The position numbers and the translations under genes were made by a program. This document shows, one piece after another, positions 50,720 to 60,251 of a DNA stretch of 64,000 nt. The notes beneath the pieces were generated by a model. It made no database searches. It saw only the letters and a list, made by a program, of their open reading frames with translations, and was not told where the DNA came from. Within the stretch, counting starts at the first letter, position 1. Every line of letters starts with the position of its first letter. The stretch is from Haliclona indistincta (lineage: Eukaryota; Porifera; Demospongiae; Haplosclerida; Chalinidae), in contig OZ024789.1 of NCBI GenBank assembly GCA_964017065.1, forward strand, positions 4,895,518 to 4,959,517, given 5' to 3'.

Positions 50720-51519
50720 GAGAAAGAAAGAAAGAGTGAGAGAGAGAGAGAGAGAGTGAGAGAAAGAGTGAGAGAGAGAGAGAGTGAGAGAAAGAGAGAG
50801 AGAGAGAGTGAGAGAAAGAGAGTGAGAGAAAGAGAGTGAGAGAGAGTGAGTGAGTGAGTGAGAGAGAGAGTGAGAGAGAGTGAGAGTGAGTGAGAGTGAG
50901 AGTGAGAGACAGAGAGTGAGAGAAAGAGAGAGATGAGAGAGAGTGAGCTAGGGTGAGAAAGAAAGAGAGAGAGAAAAGTGGAGAGGAGAGAGCTGAAAAG
51001 ATTGGGCGAGAGAGAAAGATAGAGGAAATGACTGAGACGTGCACTAATGTGACTGAGGTGATGACAAAAGTACTGTAAACACATTCATGAGTGTGAACAT
51101 ACACGTACACAGACTAGAAAAGACAGATGGAATTCAGGAATGCTTATATTGACAAGTACATGCATTCTTCGGTACTGAAAGCAGATTTAACACAATACTG
51201 TACATAGCCTGTATATTAGGTTTAATCATTTGTAAACTTACTTGGGCACAGCATGTGCTCCACAGTAAGTCACTGATACACTCATCTTGTGCTCCTTCCT
51301 CACTATCTCTATTGCTCTCAGCATCTTCACCTCGCTGTCCAAGTCGAGACCATAGCCCGTCTTTGCCTCTACAGTGGTGGTACCACACTTCATCATGGCT
51401 GACAGTCGCTTAGAGAAGGAGGCAGCAAGTTGGTCTAGTCCAGCTTTATGAACACAGCTGACAGTGTAATAGATTCCTCCTCCACTAGCATGTATGTCCA
51501 TATAGCTAGCACCAGCAAG
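49247..51519 (-). CDS. AMDHD1: AMDHD1b, imidazolonepropionase, C-terminal three quarters
   Basis: Unit 2 copy of the histidine-degradation amidohydrolase. Six open exons on the minus strand: 51519-51242, 50630-50405, 50200-50038, 49781-49726, 49538-49378 and 49325-49247. They join in frame for about 320 residues. Metal- and substrate-site motifs FHGDELHSM, SHLEEV and GSDFNPNA are present; the residue that is TAG in copy 1 is CAG here (REILQTGKQAG). As in copy 1, the N-terminal exons with the HxH zinc ligands (roughly the first 110 residues) were not found; the sequence beyond 51519 is already the NHL upstream block. Either the 5' exons are far away or the gene was truncated before the duplication, in which case it cannot be an active enzyme. 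Confidence 0.8.
50687..50985. repeat. (AG)n microsatellite in AMDHD1b intron
   Basis: GA/GAAA/GTGA purine tract matching 16683-17117 but without the hairpin insert. ORFs here are Ser-Leu repeat artefacts. Confidence 0.95.
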
Positions 51520-52189
51520 CTATGCATGAAGAATGGAGGCCATAAACTATTGGACATGTGATACGTGCCCATGCACATTTTACTATAAACAAAAAGTAGG
51601 AAGTTATGACAATGTGACGTTATATATACCATAATGATACTTGTCCACATTTTACTGTAGGAAGTTATGACAACATTACATTTTTTTTCAGAAAATGATA
51701 ACATGTCTATGATCACCATTATGAGCACTTTAGGTACCATTCTTGTGATTTGTAAACCAAACTCAGAAGATAGTAACCTAGCTGATACACATACTTTTCT
51801 AGAAATGATAAAATTCTTGCTGTACCATTAATTTTGCTATGATCATCATTAATTTTGATGCATCTAGATGTTAAAAGTACCAAACCATGCAGGTCTCACA
51901 AAAAAACAACATCCGAAATGAACTATTACTTGCTGACAAGGATGTTTCTCTTTCCTCAACTTATACAGGTGCAAATTCAATTTAGACTGTATTGCAACAC
52001 AGTATTGACAGTATTGTCAGTTAATGTATACATTATACAAACACATAGTCACGTACACACACAACCCTTTGATGCTGTAAACATATCAGCTGAAAACTGA
52101 AATTCACAACGTTTGAAAAAGTGTGATTGTAGTTGTCAACTTATAACTATCTCATAAGAGAACGTGACCAAAGCATCACATGAGCTCAC
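51520..52189. other. Upstream block of NHL-B
   Basis: Non-coding; matches 17649-18338 with small indels and contains the same GGAAGTTATGACAA motifs. Confidence 0.6.
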
Positions 52190-52197
52190 TATATAAG
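52190..52197 (+). promoter_or_regulatory. TATA box of NHL-B
   Basis: TATATAAG 77-84 bp before the ATG, in the same context (GAGCTCACTATATAAGAGAG) as the other NHL genes. Confidence 0.75.
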
Positions 52198-52273
52198 AGA
52201 GGACACATTCTGTGTCTCACCAGTTCTCAGTCGCTGTCACCTTGAGTATATCTCACAGGACAAGACGTCAAGT

Positions 52274-53110
52274 ATGAAACTCCAATTGCTGACGGTGGCT
52301 ATTGTCCTAATCGGCATAACCACACAAGCCTTTGCCTGCTACTATGAGAGGATGTCTCGTAGCCCAAACTACGCAACGATTACCACGCCAAAGAAAACCC
52401 TTAATGTTCCCAATCCTCACGGTATTTGTGTCGCTCCCAATGGCAACTTTGCTGTTGTGTCGTACAACAATGCCAAGATAGTTCGCATATACTACAGCTG
52501 TGGAAAACTGATGAAAGAAGTCGATCTTAGCAAACAAGGATTTAGACCAGGTTGTGATTGTGCATTCACAGATCGCAGTCTCTATGTTACTGACTGTCGG
52601 AATAAAGTTTACGAACTGTCAACACTTGGGGAATTTGTTCGAATTTTTGCTACTGGTCAAAACTTTCAACGCATGGCAGCATGTAAAGATCGACTTTACA
52701 TCACCAAACATGGTGGTGGGCAAAATCTCTTTGTGTACGATACCAATGGTAGACTGATACGTCGCATTAGTGTACCAGCTAATGCTGCTCGTGGAGTCAT
52801 AGTGGGCATAGACGGTAACTTACATGTTTCAAATTGGCAGAGAAAACAAGTGTATGTCTACACTCCTGAAGGAAGACGAGTCGGTGTAACAACCTACAAT
52901 GAAATTCATCTTGCTGATGGTCTAGCAATGGACACTGCAGGCAACCTCCTTATTGCTGATCATAATCGAGGTAAAGTGGAGGTTTACAGTCCATGTGGAG
53001 CACTGATCAAGACCATTCGAACAACTCGATATGCATTCGATGTTGAGATTGGTAACGATGGAACAATACTGGTGGCAGATTATGGTGCTTCAAAAGTAAT
53101 GATGTTCTAA
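52274..53110 (+). CDS. NHL-B: secreted NHL-type beta-propeller
   Basis: 278 residues, single exon. The signal peptide MKLQLLTVAIVLIGITTQAFA is one residue shorter than in the sister genes. Six NHL blades follow. It differs from NHL-A mostly at blade edges: YNNAKIVR for HNYKAKKVR, FRPGCDC for LIRGSDC, TDCRNK for ADYNGRK, TGQNFQR for TGIHLVR, KHGGGQNLFVYD for IPHGGHNLLVYH. Blade 4 (GVIVGIDGNLHVSNWQRKQV) is unchanged. It is almost identical to NHL-C except near the ends (GASKVMMF at the C-terminus). Two cysteines in FRPGCDC and one in TDCRNK are additional to NHL-A and could form extra disulfides. Confidence 0.85.
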   Translation: MKLQLLTVAIVLIGITTQAFACYYERMSRSPNYATITTPKKTLNVPNPHGICVAPNGNFAVVSYNNAKIVRIYYSCGKLMKEVDLSKQGFRPGCDCAFTDRSLYVTDCRNKVYELSTLGEFVRIFATGQNFQRMAACKDRLYITKHGGGQNLFVYDTNGRLIRRISVPANAARGVIVGIDGNLHVSNWQRKQVYVYTPEGRRVGVTTYNEIHLADGLAMDTAGNLLIADHNRGKVEVYSPCGALIKTIRTTRYAFDVEIGNDGTILVADYGASKVMMF

Positions 53111-54590
53111 CCAGCAACCAACAGATACTATGAGCCATAGTTTACTAGTATAGAGACTAGTGTGTGTTTGCTGTAGTATAGTGACTGTAGACATAATGTG
53201 TGTTGTAGATTTTAGTGCTCATGCTGGTTATTTATTCATTCATTACAGAAATCTCTCAAAACAGTTATTATAAGAGCCGAGTTTCGAAAAAACAGTGCTC
53301 GTGCGATCCAGTAGTTAAGTAAACTTGTGAGCAAAACGTCGGGCACAGCTGGGCTTCACTTGTCCTGAGAAAGTAGTTGAAATAACAGGAAACACATTCT
53401 GTGCCTGCATGTGTGTGAGTTATGTGGTATATATGTATGCGTACATCGTAAGCAAAGTACTGTCCAAGAATTTCCATCTGAGCTAGTCATCAAATATTAG
53501 AACTACTTTATTACAAAGGTATACATAACATGTTTCATTAGCAGTGTAAATAATCATTTCTTGCTACAAATACACTTTCAATTACTTTCATCAGGATGAT
53601 TGGTAGTATCAGAGATAGCCTGAGCAGCATATACATTACAATACCAAGCAGTCAAACAAGACAGCAAAACTATCTGAATGAAGCACCAATGTGCAAATGC
53701 CTCAGTGAAATTTCCAGTCAGGTACCTCAGTGCAGTTTAATGTGACAACATTAGAATTTTGTAGCTGAGTATGATAGTCCAGACCAAACATTATTTTTGT
53801 GACACCTTCAGCCCGATAAGCATACTGACATGCTTTGACTATACAAAGCTAAAGCAGCTACATGTACATAATGAAATACAGCTGCAGCAAGACCACTGTA
53901 CTCATTAACCCTCGGCGCATGCGCGAGGGTTACGGTACTTGCTTTGTCGTTCGGTCGGTCTGTCTCTTCTGCTACAGAGATCAGCGATCGCTTCTACGCG
54001 TCAACTAAGGTATGAACAGGCTAAGCACGACCATGGCTTGCAATGTGACTCGTGGATTTTGCTAAAGTGCTTTCGTTCTTGAGTTATGGCTGGCTCACCT
54101 TGCATGACGGCCATCTTAGACTTCTCTGACAACAAAGGCGCCCATAGTTGACTACCTAGGTACTTGTAGATTCCATCTAAACAGCAGGACAGCTCTGTGG
54201 GTGCGTAGACATCTCAAGAAAAAGCCTATCAAAGCCAAGAGCAATGGCTACCTACTCAGTGTTCACGGTCACGCCCACTTGACACACCTTGTCTCGATTG
54301 AATTGTGGTCAGCACTTTGCTGTCTTCTGGTTACATGTAGCAGTGCAGTTTCAATAGCAAGCAGGTTGGCTTCAGCTGCAAAGCTCCTTCTGCAAACCAT
54401 AACTAAGGTGCTAACTCTACAATGTGCAACACGCCGAGGGTTTCGTGAAATCTGTTCATTACTGCTGTGAGACTAGCTGCTTAGCGTTTGCAGAATGTGT
54501 TTGCTTGGGCAATGCAGATAAAATTATAGTGGTTGCGCATAAGCAATCAGAAGCTTAGCAATGCTGACCACATGGAATTCAATATTGCAT
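53111..54590. other. NHL-B 3' flank and inserted element
   Basis: 53111-53700 is the conserved NHL 3' flank. About 53900-54560 is an insert with GC-rich ends (CCCTCGGCGCATGCGCGAGG, an 8-bp-arm hairpin at 53912-53931) that recalls the end near 27498-27530. The ORF at 54201-54470 lies in this insert and matches nothing recognised. Confidence 0.5.
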
Positions 54591-54596
54591 TCTGAT

Positions 54597-54785
54597 GGTG
54601 GTAATCGGCATTACCACACAAGCCTTTGCCTCTACAGTGTGAGTGGTACCACACTTCATCATGGCTGACAGTCGCTTAGAGAAGGAGGCGGCAAGTTGGT
54701 CTAGTCCAGCTTTATGAACACAGCTGACAGTGTAATAGATTCCTCCTCCACTAGCGTGTATGTCCATACAGCTAGCACCAGCAAG
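54597..54785 (-). pseudogene. Chimeric fragment: AMDHD1 exon fused to a piece of NHL signal-peptide sequence
   Basis: 54785-54624 (minus) is a copy of the AMDHD1 exon starting LAGAS (KAGLDQLAASFSKRLSAMMK), with an indel near 54640. Directly abutting it, 54600-54631 (plus) is a piece of NHL signal-peptide sequence (ATCGGCATTACCACACAAGC). Both sources share CTTTGCCT, which lies at the joint (54624-54631). Confidence 0.75.
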
Positions 54786-55487
54786 CTGTGCATGGAGAAA
54801 GGAGGTTATACACAGCTGAACAGTGAGCCCATTGATACGTGCCCATGCACATTTTACAAAGTAGTAGGAAGTTATGACAATGTGACGTTATGACAATATA
54901 CCATAATGATACTTGTCCACATTTTACTGTAGGAAGTTATGACAACATTAGTTTATTTCAGAAAATGATAACATGTCTATGATCACCATTATGAGCACTT
55001 TAGATACCATTCTTGTGATCTGTAAACCAAACCCAGAAGATAGTAACCTGATACACATACTTTTCTGGAAATAATAACATTCTTGCTGTACATGAACAAT
55101 CATTAATTTGCTATGATCATCATCTGTCCTCTTTAGATGCATCTAGATGTTAAAAGTTAAAAGTGCCATACCATGCAGGCCTCACAAAAAAACAACATCC
55201 GAAATGAACTATTACTTGCTGACAAGGATGTTTCTCTTTCCTCAACTTACAGTACACCATTCAAAGGTGTAAATTCAATTTAGACTGTATTGGCACACAG
55301 TATTGACAGTATTGTCAGTTAATGTATACATGATACAAACACATAGTCACGTACACACACAACCCTTTGATGCTGTAAACATATCAACTGAAAACTGAAA
55401 TTCACAACGTTTGAAAAAGTGTGATTGTAGTTGTTAACTTATAACTATCTCATAAGAGAACGTCACCAAAGCATCACATGAGCTCAC
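54786..55487. other. Upstream block of NHL-C
   Basis: Copy of the cassette upstream region (see 17649-18338); no coding signal. Confidence 0.6.
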
Positions 55488-55495
55488 TATATAAG
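55488..55495 (+). promoter_or_regulatory. TATA box of NHL-C
   Basis: TATATAAG 77-84 bp before the ATG, in the conserved cassette promoter. Confidence 0.75.
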
Positions 55496-55571
55496 AGAGG
55501 ACACATTCTGTGTCTCACCAGTTCTCAGTCGCTGTCACCTTGAGTATATCTCACTGGACAAGACGTCAAGT

Positions 55572-56411
55572 ATGAAACTCCTCTCCTTGCTGACGGTGGC
55601 TATTGTCCTAATCGGCATAACCACACAAGCCTTTGCCTGCAACTATGAGAGGATGTCTCGTAGCCCAAACTACGCAAAGATAACTACTCCAAAGAAAACC
55701 CTTAATGTTCCCAATCCTCACGGTATTTGTGTCGCTCCCAATGGCAACTTTGCTGTTGTGTCGTACAACAATGCCAAGATAGTTCGCATATACTACAGCT
55801 GTGGAAAACTGATGAAAGAAGTCGATCTTAGCAAACAAGGATTTAGAGTAGGTTGTGATTGTGCATTCACAGATCGCAGTCTCTATGTTACTGACTGTCG
55901 GAATAAAGTTTACGAACTGTCAACACTTGGGGAATTTGTTCGAATTTTTGCTACTGGTCAAAACTTTCAACGCATGGCAGCATGTAAAGATCGACTTTAC
56001 ATCACCAAACATGGTGGTGGGCAAAATCTCTTTGTGTACGATACCAATGGTAGACTGATACGTCGCATTAGTGTACCAGCTAATGTGGCTCGTGGAGTCA
56101 TAGTGGGCATAGACGGTAACTTACATGTTTCAAATTGGCAGAGAAAACAAGTGTATGTCTACACTCCTGAAGGAAGACGAGTCGGTGTAACAACCTACAA
56201 TGAAATTCATCTTGCTGATGGTCTAGCAATGGACACTGCAGGCAACCTCCTTATTGCTGATCATAATCGAGGTAAAGTGGAGGTTTACAGTCCGTGTGGA
56301 GCACTGATCAAGACCATTCGAACAACTCGATATGCAGTCGATGTTGAGATTGGTAATGATGGAACAATACTGGTGGCAGATTATGGTGCCTCCAAAGTCT
56401 TCATGTATTAA
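55572..56411 (+). CDS. NHL-C: secreted NHL-type beta-propeller
   Basis: 279 residues, single exon, with the same signal peptide as NHL-A and D (MKLLSLLTVAIVLIGITTQA). It is nearly identical to NHL-B through blades 1-5 but its last segment (YGASKVFMY) matches NHL-A and D, and its N-terminal CNYERMSRSPNYAKITTPKK is its own variant. The mosaic look suggests gene conversion within the family. Variable positions are the same strand-edge sites as in the sisters (for example ANVARG against ANAARG, ANQARG and ANYARG). It is the youngest-looking copy with NHL-B. Confidence 0.85.
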   Translation: MKLLSLLTVAIVLIGITTQAFACNYERMSRSPNYAKITTPKKTLNVPNPHGICVAPNGNFAVVSYNNAKIVRIYYSCGKLMKEVDLSKQGFRVGCDCAFTDRSLYVTDCRNKVYELSTLGEFVRIFATGQNFQRMAACKDRLYITKHGGGQNLFVYDTNGRLIRRISVPANVARGVIVGIDGNLHVSNWQRKQVYVYTPEGRRVGVTTYNEIHLADGLAMDTAGNLLIADHNRGKVEVYSPCGALIKTIRTTRYAVDVEIGNDGTILVADYGASKVFMY

Positions 56412-58031
56412 CCAGCAACCAACAGAGACTATGAGCCATAGTTTACTAGTATAGAGACTAGTGTGTGTTTGTTGTAGTATAGTGACTGTAGACATAATGT
56501 GTGTTGTAGATTTTAGTGCTCATGCTGGTTATTTATTCAGTGATCTCTCAAAAGAGTTAAAATGATACAGAGCCGAGTTTCGAAAAAGCAGTGCTCATGC
56601 GATCCAATAGTTAAGTAAACTTGTGAGCAAAACGTCAGGCACAGTTGGGCTTCACTTGTCCTGAGAAAGTAGGTTGAAATAACAGGAAACAAATTCTGTG
56701 CCTGCATGTGTGTGAATTATGTGGTACATATGTACGAGTCCATCGTAAGCAAAGTACTGTCCAAGAAATTCCATCTGAGTCATTAACTACTTGAAGTCAG
56801 TACTTTATTACAAATGTACATAACATGTTTTAATGGCAGTGTATGTGCATGTGCATGCCAGCAGTAGAGAATGATCAATTCATGCACATTTTACTATAAA
56901 CCAAAGTAGGAAGTTATGACAACATTATGTTATCTTTAGAAAATGATAACATATCTATGATCACCATTATGAGCACTTTAGATACCATTCTTGTGATCTG
57001 TAAACCAAACCCGGAAGAGAGTAACCTGATGCACATACTTTTCTAGAAATGATAACATTCTTGTTGTACATCAACAACCATTTATTATGCTATGATCATC
57101 ATTTGTCCTCTTTAGATGCATCTAGACGTTAAAAGTGCCATACCATGCAGGCCTCACAAAACAAAAACATCCGAAATGAAATATTACTTGCTGACGGTTC
57201 TCTTCAACTTACAATACACAATTCAATGGTATGATTCTATTTAGACAGTATTATTGAACAGGTGGTGCAGATTTGATAATACAGACAAAAGCACACTTGC
57301 TCTATTGTTCTCATGCAGTTTGGTAGAACTGAATTAACTTGTCTACTGCACACATGATCCATTGTATATTATAGTGTACACCATTTGGACACAAACTTGT
57401 AGAGTTTGGTATATCACATGTGCACATTACACATTGATTGTAAGTGTTCATTGCATTGAGGTGTCCTCTAAGAGGGTTCTACTATAGAAATATTTATAAT
57501 CTTTGTCAACATCGAGTATAGTACTAGCAAACAAAAAGTTACTATAAGAAAACTTGACAGGTAAAATCTGGAAAAAAGACTTAGAGGTCAGATAGTTTAA
57601 CCCAGAGACTGGCTTACAAGACCGTTTTACATAATGGTCACCAATATGTATCAACTAATATAGAATGTGTCAAGTGCACGTGTTTGCTGATATATCCAAT
57701 ATGAAAGCATCATCTGCAGTAAAGACAGACCTCAAATCTATCTAGTTTAATATAAAATCCGAAGTATCAGTTTACACATCAACATAACATGTTTTAATAA
57801 CAAGTAAAATAATCATTCTTAAACACAAATGTCACTCTAGTGTAACATGTAACATGAACTAAAGTAAGTCAATATTAACATTACAGTCTTGTCAATGTAT
57901 ACATTATACACACAATAGTCATGTAGATGCTGTAAATATCCCTGAATCTGAAATTCACAACGTCTAAAAAAGTTAAATTTTAGGATAGCTCATAATACAG
58001 GTGAACGTGACCAAAGCATCACTGAGCTCAC
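56412..58031. other. NHL-C / NHL-D spacer
   Basis: The conserved 3' flank runs to about 56850, a partial upstream block 56880-57240, then about 600 bp not seen elsewhere in the window except a half pogo-like MITE (GTGTCCTCTAAGAGGGTTCT near 57460). No gene; the ORF at 57448-57654 (minus) is not convincing. Confidence 0.5.
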
Positions 58032-58039
58032 TATATAAG
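58032..58039 (+). promoter_or_regulatory. TATA box of NHL-D
   Basis: TATATAAG 77-84 bp before the ATG. Upstream of the core promoter this copy diverges from its sisters, yet the core itself (GAGCTCACTATATAAGAGAG) is unchanged. Confidence 0.75.
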
Positions 58040-58115
58040 AGAGGACACTTTCTGCGTCTCACCAGTTCTCAGCCGCTGTCACCTTGAGTATATCTCACTG
58101 GACAAGACGTCAAGT

Positions 58116-58958
58116 ATGAAACTCCTCTCCTTGCTGACGGTGGCTATTGTCCTAATCGGCATAACCACACAAGCCTTTGCCTGCTACTATGAGAGGATGT
58201 CTCGTAGCCCAAACTACGCAATGATTACCACTCCAAAGAAAACCCTCAATATTCCCAATGCTTTCGGTATTTGTGTCGCTTCCAATGGCAACTTTGCTGT
58301 CATGATGTGGAATAACGCCAAAAAGATTCGCATATACTACAGCTGTGGAAAACTGATGAAAGAAGTTGATCTTAGCAAACATGGATTAGTACATGCTACT
58401 GACTGTGCATTCACAGATCGCAATCTCTACGTGGCTGACCATAGTGGAAAAAAAGTACACGTACTGTCAACAATTGGAAAATTCATTCGATCCTTCGCTA
58501 CTGGAGTACATATTCTTCGCATGGCAGCATGCCAAGACCGGCTTTACCTCACTACGAATGGTGGTGGACAAAACGTCCTTGTGTACGATACCAATGGTAG
58601 ACTGATACGTCGCATTAGTGTACCAGCTAATTATGCACGTGGAGTCTTAGTGGGCATAGACGGTAACTTGCATGTTTCAAATTGGCAGAGAAAACAAGTG
58701 TATGTCTACACTCCTGAAGGAAGACGAGTCGGTGTAACTACCTACAATGAAGTCGTGCATGCTGATGGTATAGCAATGGACACTGCAGGAAACCTCCTTA
58801 TTGCTGATTACCACAGGCCTAAAGTGGAGGTTTACAGTCCGTGTGGAGCACTAATCAAGACCATTCGAGCAACTCGATATGCAGTCGACGTTGAGATTGG
58901 TAATGATGGAACAGTACTGGTAGTAGACCACGCTACCTCCAAAGTCTTCATGTATTAA
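58116..58958 (+). CDS. NHL-D: secreted NHL-type beta-propeller, most divergent copy
   Basis: 280 residues, single exon, identical signal peptide. It is the most divergent of the four at the putative binding face: MMWNNAKKIR, LVHATDC, ADHSGKKVHVLS, TGVHILR, TTNGGGQNVLVYD, ANYARGVLVG, VVHADG, DYHRPK, VDHATSK. Strand cores and blade 4 (GIDGNLHVSNWQRKQVYVYT) are as in the others. Several changes introduce aromatic or His residues (Trp, His, Tyr) at blade edges, typical of carbohydrate or small-ligand contacts, but that is inference. Confidence 0.85.
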   Translation: MKLLSLLTVAIVLIGITTQAFACYYERMSRSPNYAMITTPKKTLNIPNAFGICVASNGNFAVMMWNNAKKIRIYYSCGKLMKEVDLSKHGLVHATDCAFTDRNLYVADHSGKKVHVLSTIGKFIRSFATGVHILRMAACQDRLYLTTNGGGQNVLVYDTNGRLIRRISVPANYARGVLVGIDGNLHVSNWQRKQVYVYTPEGRRVGVTTYNEVVHADGIAMDTAGNLLIADYHRPKVEVYSPCGALIKTIRATRYAVDVEIGNDGTVLVVDHATSKVFMY

Positions 58959-59492
58959 CCAGCAACCAACAGAGACCATGAGCCATAGTTTACTAGTATA
59001 GAGACTAGTGTGTGTTTGTTGTAGTATAGTGACTGTAGACATAATGTGTGTTGTAGATTTTAGTGCTCATGCTGGTTATTTATTCATTCAGTGATCCCTC
59101 AAAATAGTTAAAATGATACAGAGCCGAGTTTCGAAAAAGTAGTGCTCGCAAGATCCAGTAGTTAAGTAAACTTGTGAGCAAAATGTGGGACACAGTTGGG
59201 CTTCACATGTCCTGACTACAGGAAACATATTCTGTGCCTGCACACCATATACCATGCAGTCAAACTAGACAGCAAAACTATCTGATATATTGCACGTACA
59301 ATGTGCAATGAAAGCACCACACAAGCCGTGCATGAATACATAGCAGTGCATAAACATTATGAGAATAACCACATAACATTATACTAAGAAATAGTGGGGT
59401 TCTATACTGGAGAAATAATTATTATAATCTTCATCAACATCAAGTATAGTACTAGCCAGAGATCATTATTGAAATTTTGTTTCCTCATTGAG
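58959..59492. other. NHL-D 3' flank
   Basis: Conserved cassette 3' flank (ACCAGCAACCAACAGA) followed by sequence matching 19740-20045 in unit 1. No gene. Confidence 0.55.
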
Positions 59493-59639
59493 CGCTATAG
59501 CAACACAGATCACTCAAACAGACCAGACAGCCCTCGACTAGCAGGATCAGAGCTATCACCTCCTCCTCTCTCCACCACACTAAACAGAGGAGTACCTCCT
59601 AGCTACCCATACACAGGCGGACATATTGATCAATCTTAG
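59493..59639 (+). other. Possible 49-codon terminal exon, copy 2
   Basis: Counterpart of 20046-20192, same length and open frame (RYSNTDHSNRPDSPRLAGSE ... TGGHIDQS, stop), again after a pyrimidine-rich AG. No partner exons are visible. Confidence 0.25.
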
Positions 59640-60030
59640 ATACACTCAAAGTGCTGTATACATGTGAAATCATCGACCAATCCTTTGATTCAAGATGCAC
59701 ATATTCTTTGTTAAGCACATAATTTTGTAGTTGCTAAGGAGTTAAATATTATACTCACACAAGTACACATACACTGAGAAGGGTATTCAATTTTATAAGC
59801 AGTTTTTACTGTGAAATAAAATGCATAACATGCCTAATAAGGAGTCAGTATGGATTGCTATACACGTATTAGCTTAGGAATTCAAAGTAGAATGGGATTC
59901 CAGATTTTCAAAAGGTAAGATGGTACTGTGTAGCTTGTGTCAGTCACTGTATGCTGGTACCTTTTCTCAAGTTTCTGTTCTCTTTGATGTACTGGTTCTC
60001 TGTAATGAGCTGCAGACTGAATGTCAACTC

Positions 60031-60032
<2 letters not shown>

Positions 60033-60098
<66 letters not shown>

Positions 60099-60141
60099 GA
60101 GAGAGACACAGAGAGAGACACAGAGAGAGACACAGAGAGAG

Positions 60142-60218
<77 letters not shown>
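60033..60218. repeat. (AG)n microsatellite with GACACA interruptions
   Basis: Purine GA tract interrupted by four GACACA units at about 60105-60145; counterpart of 20592-20762. Confidence 0.95.
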
Positions 60219-60222
<4 letters not shown>

Positions 60223-60251
60223 TAAAGAATGAATACAGCACTGCTAGTCAA

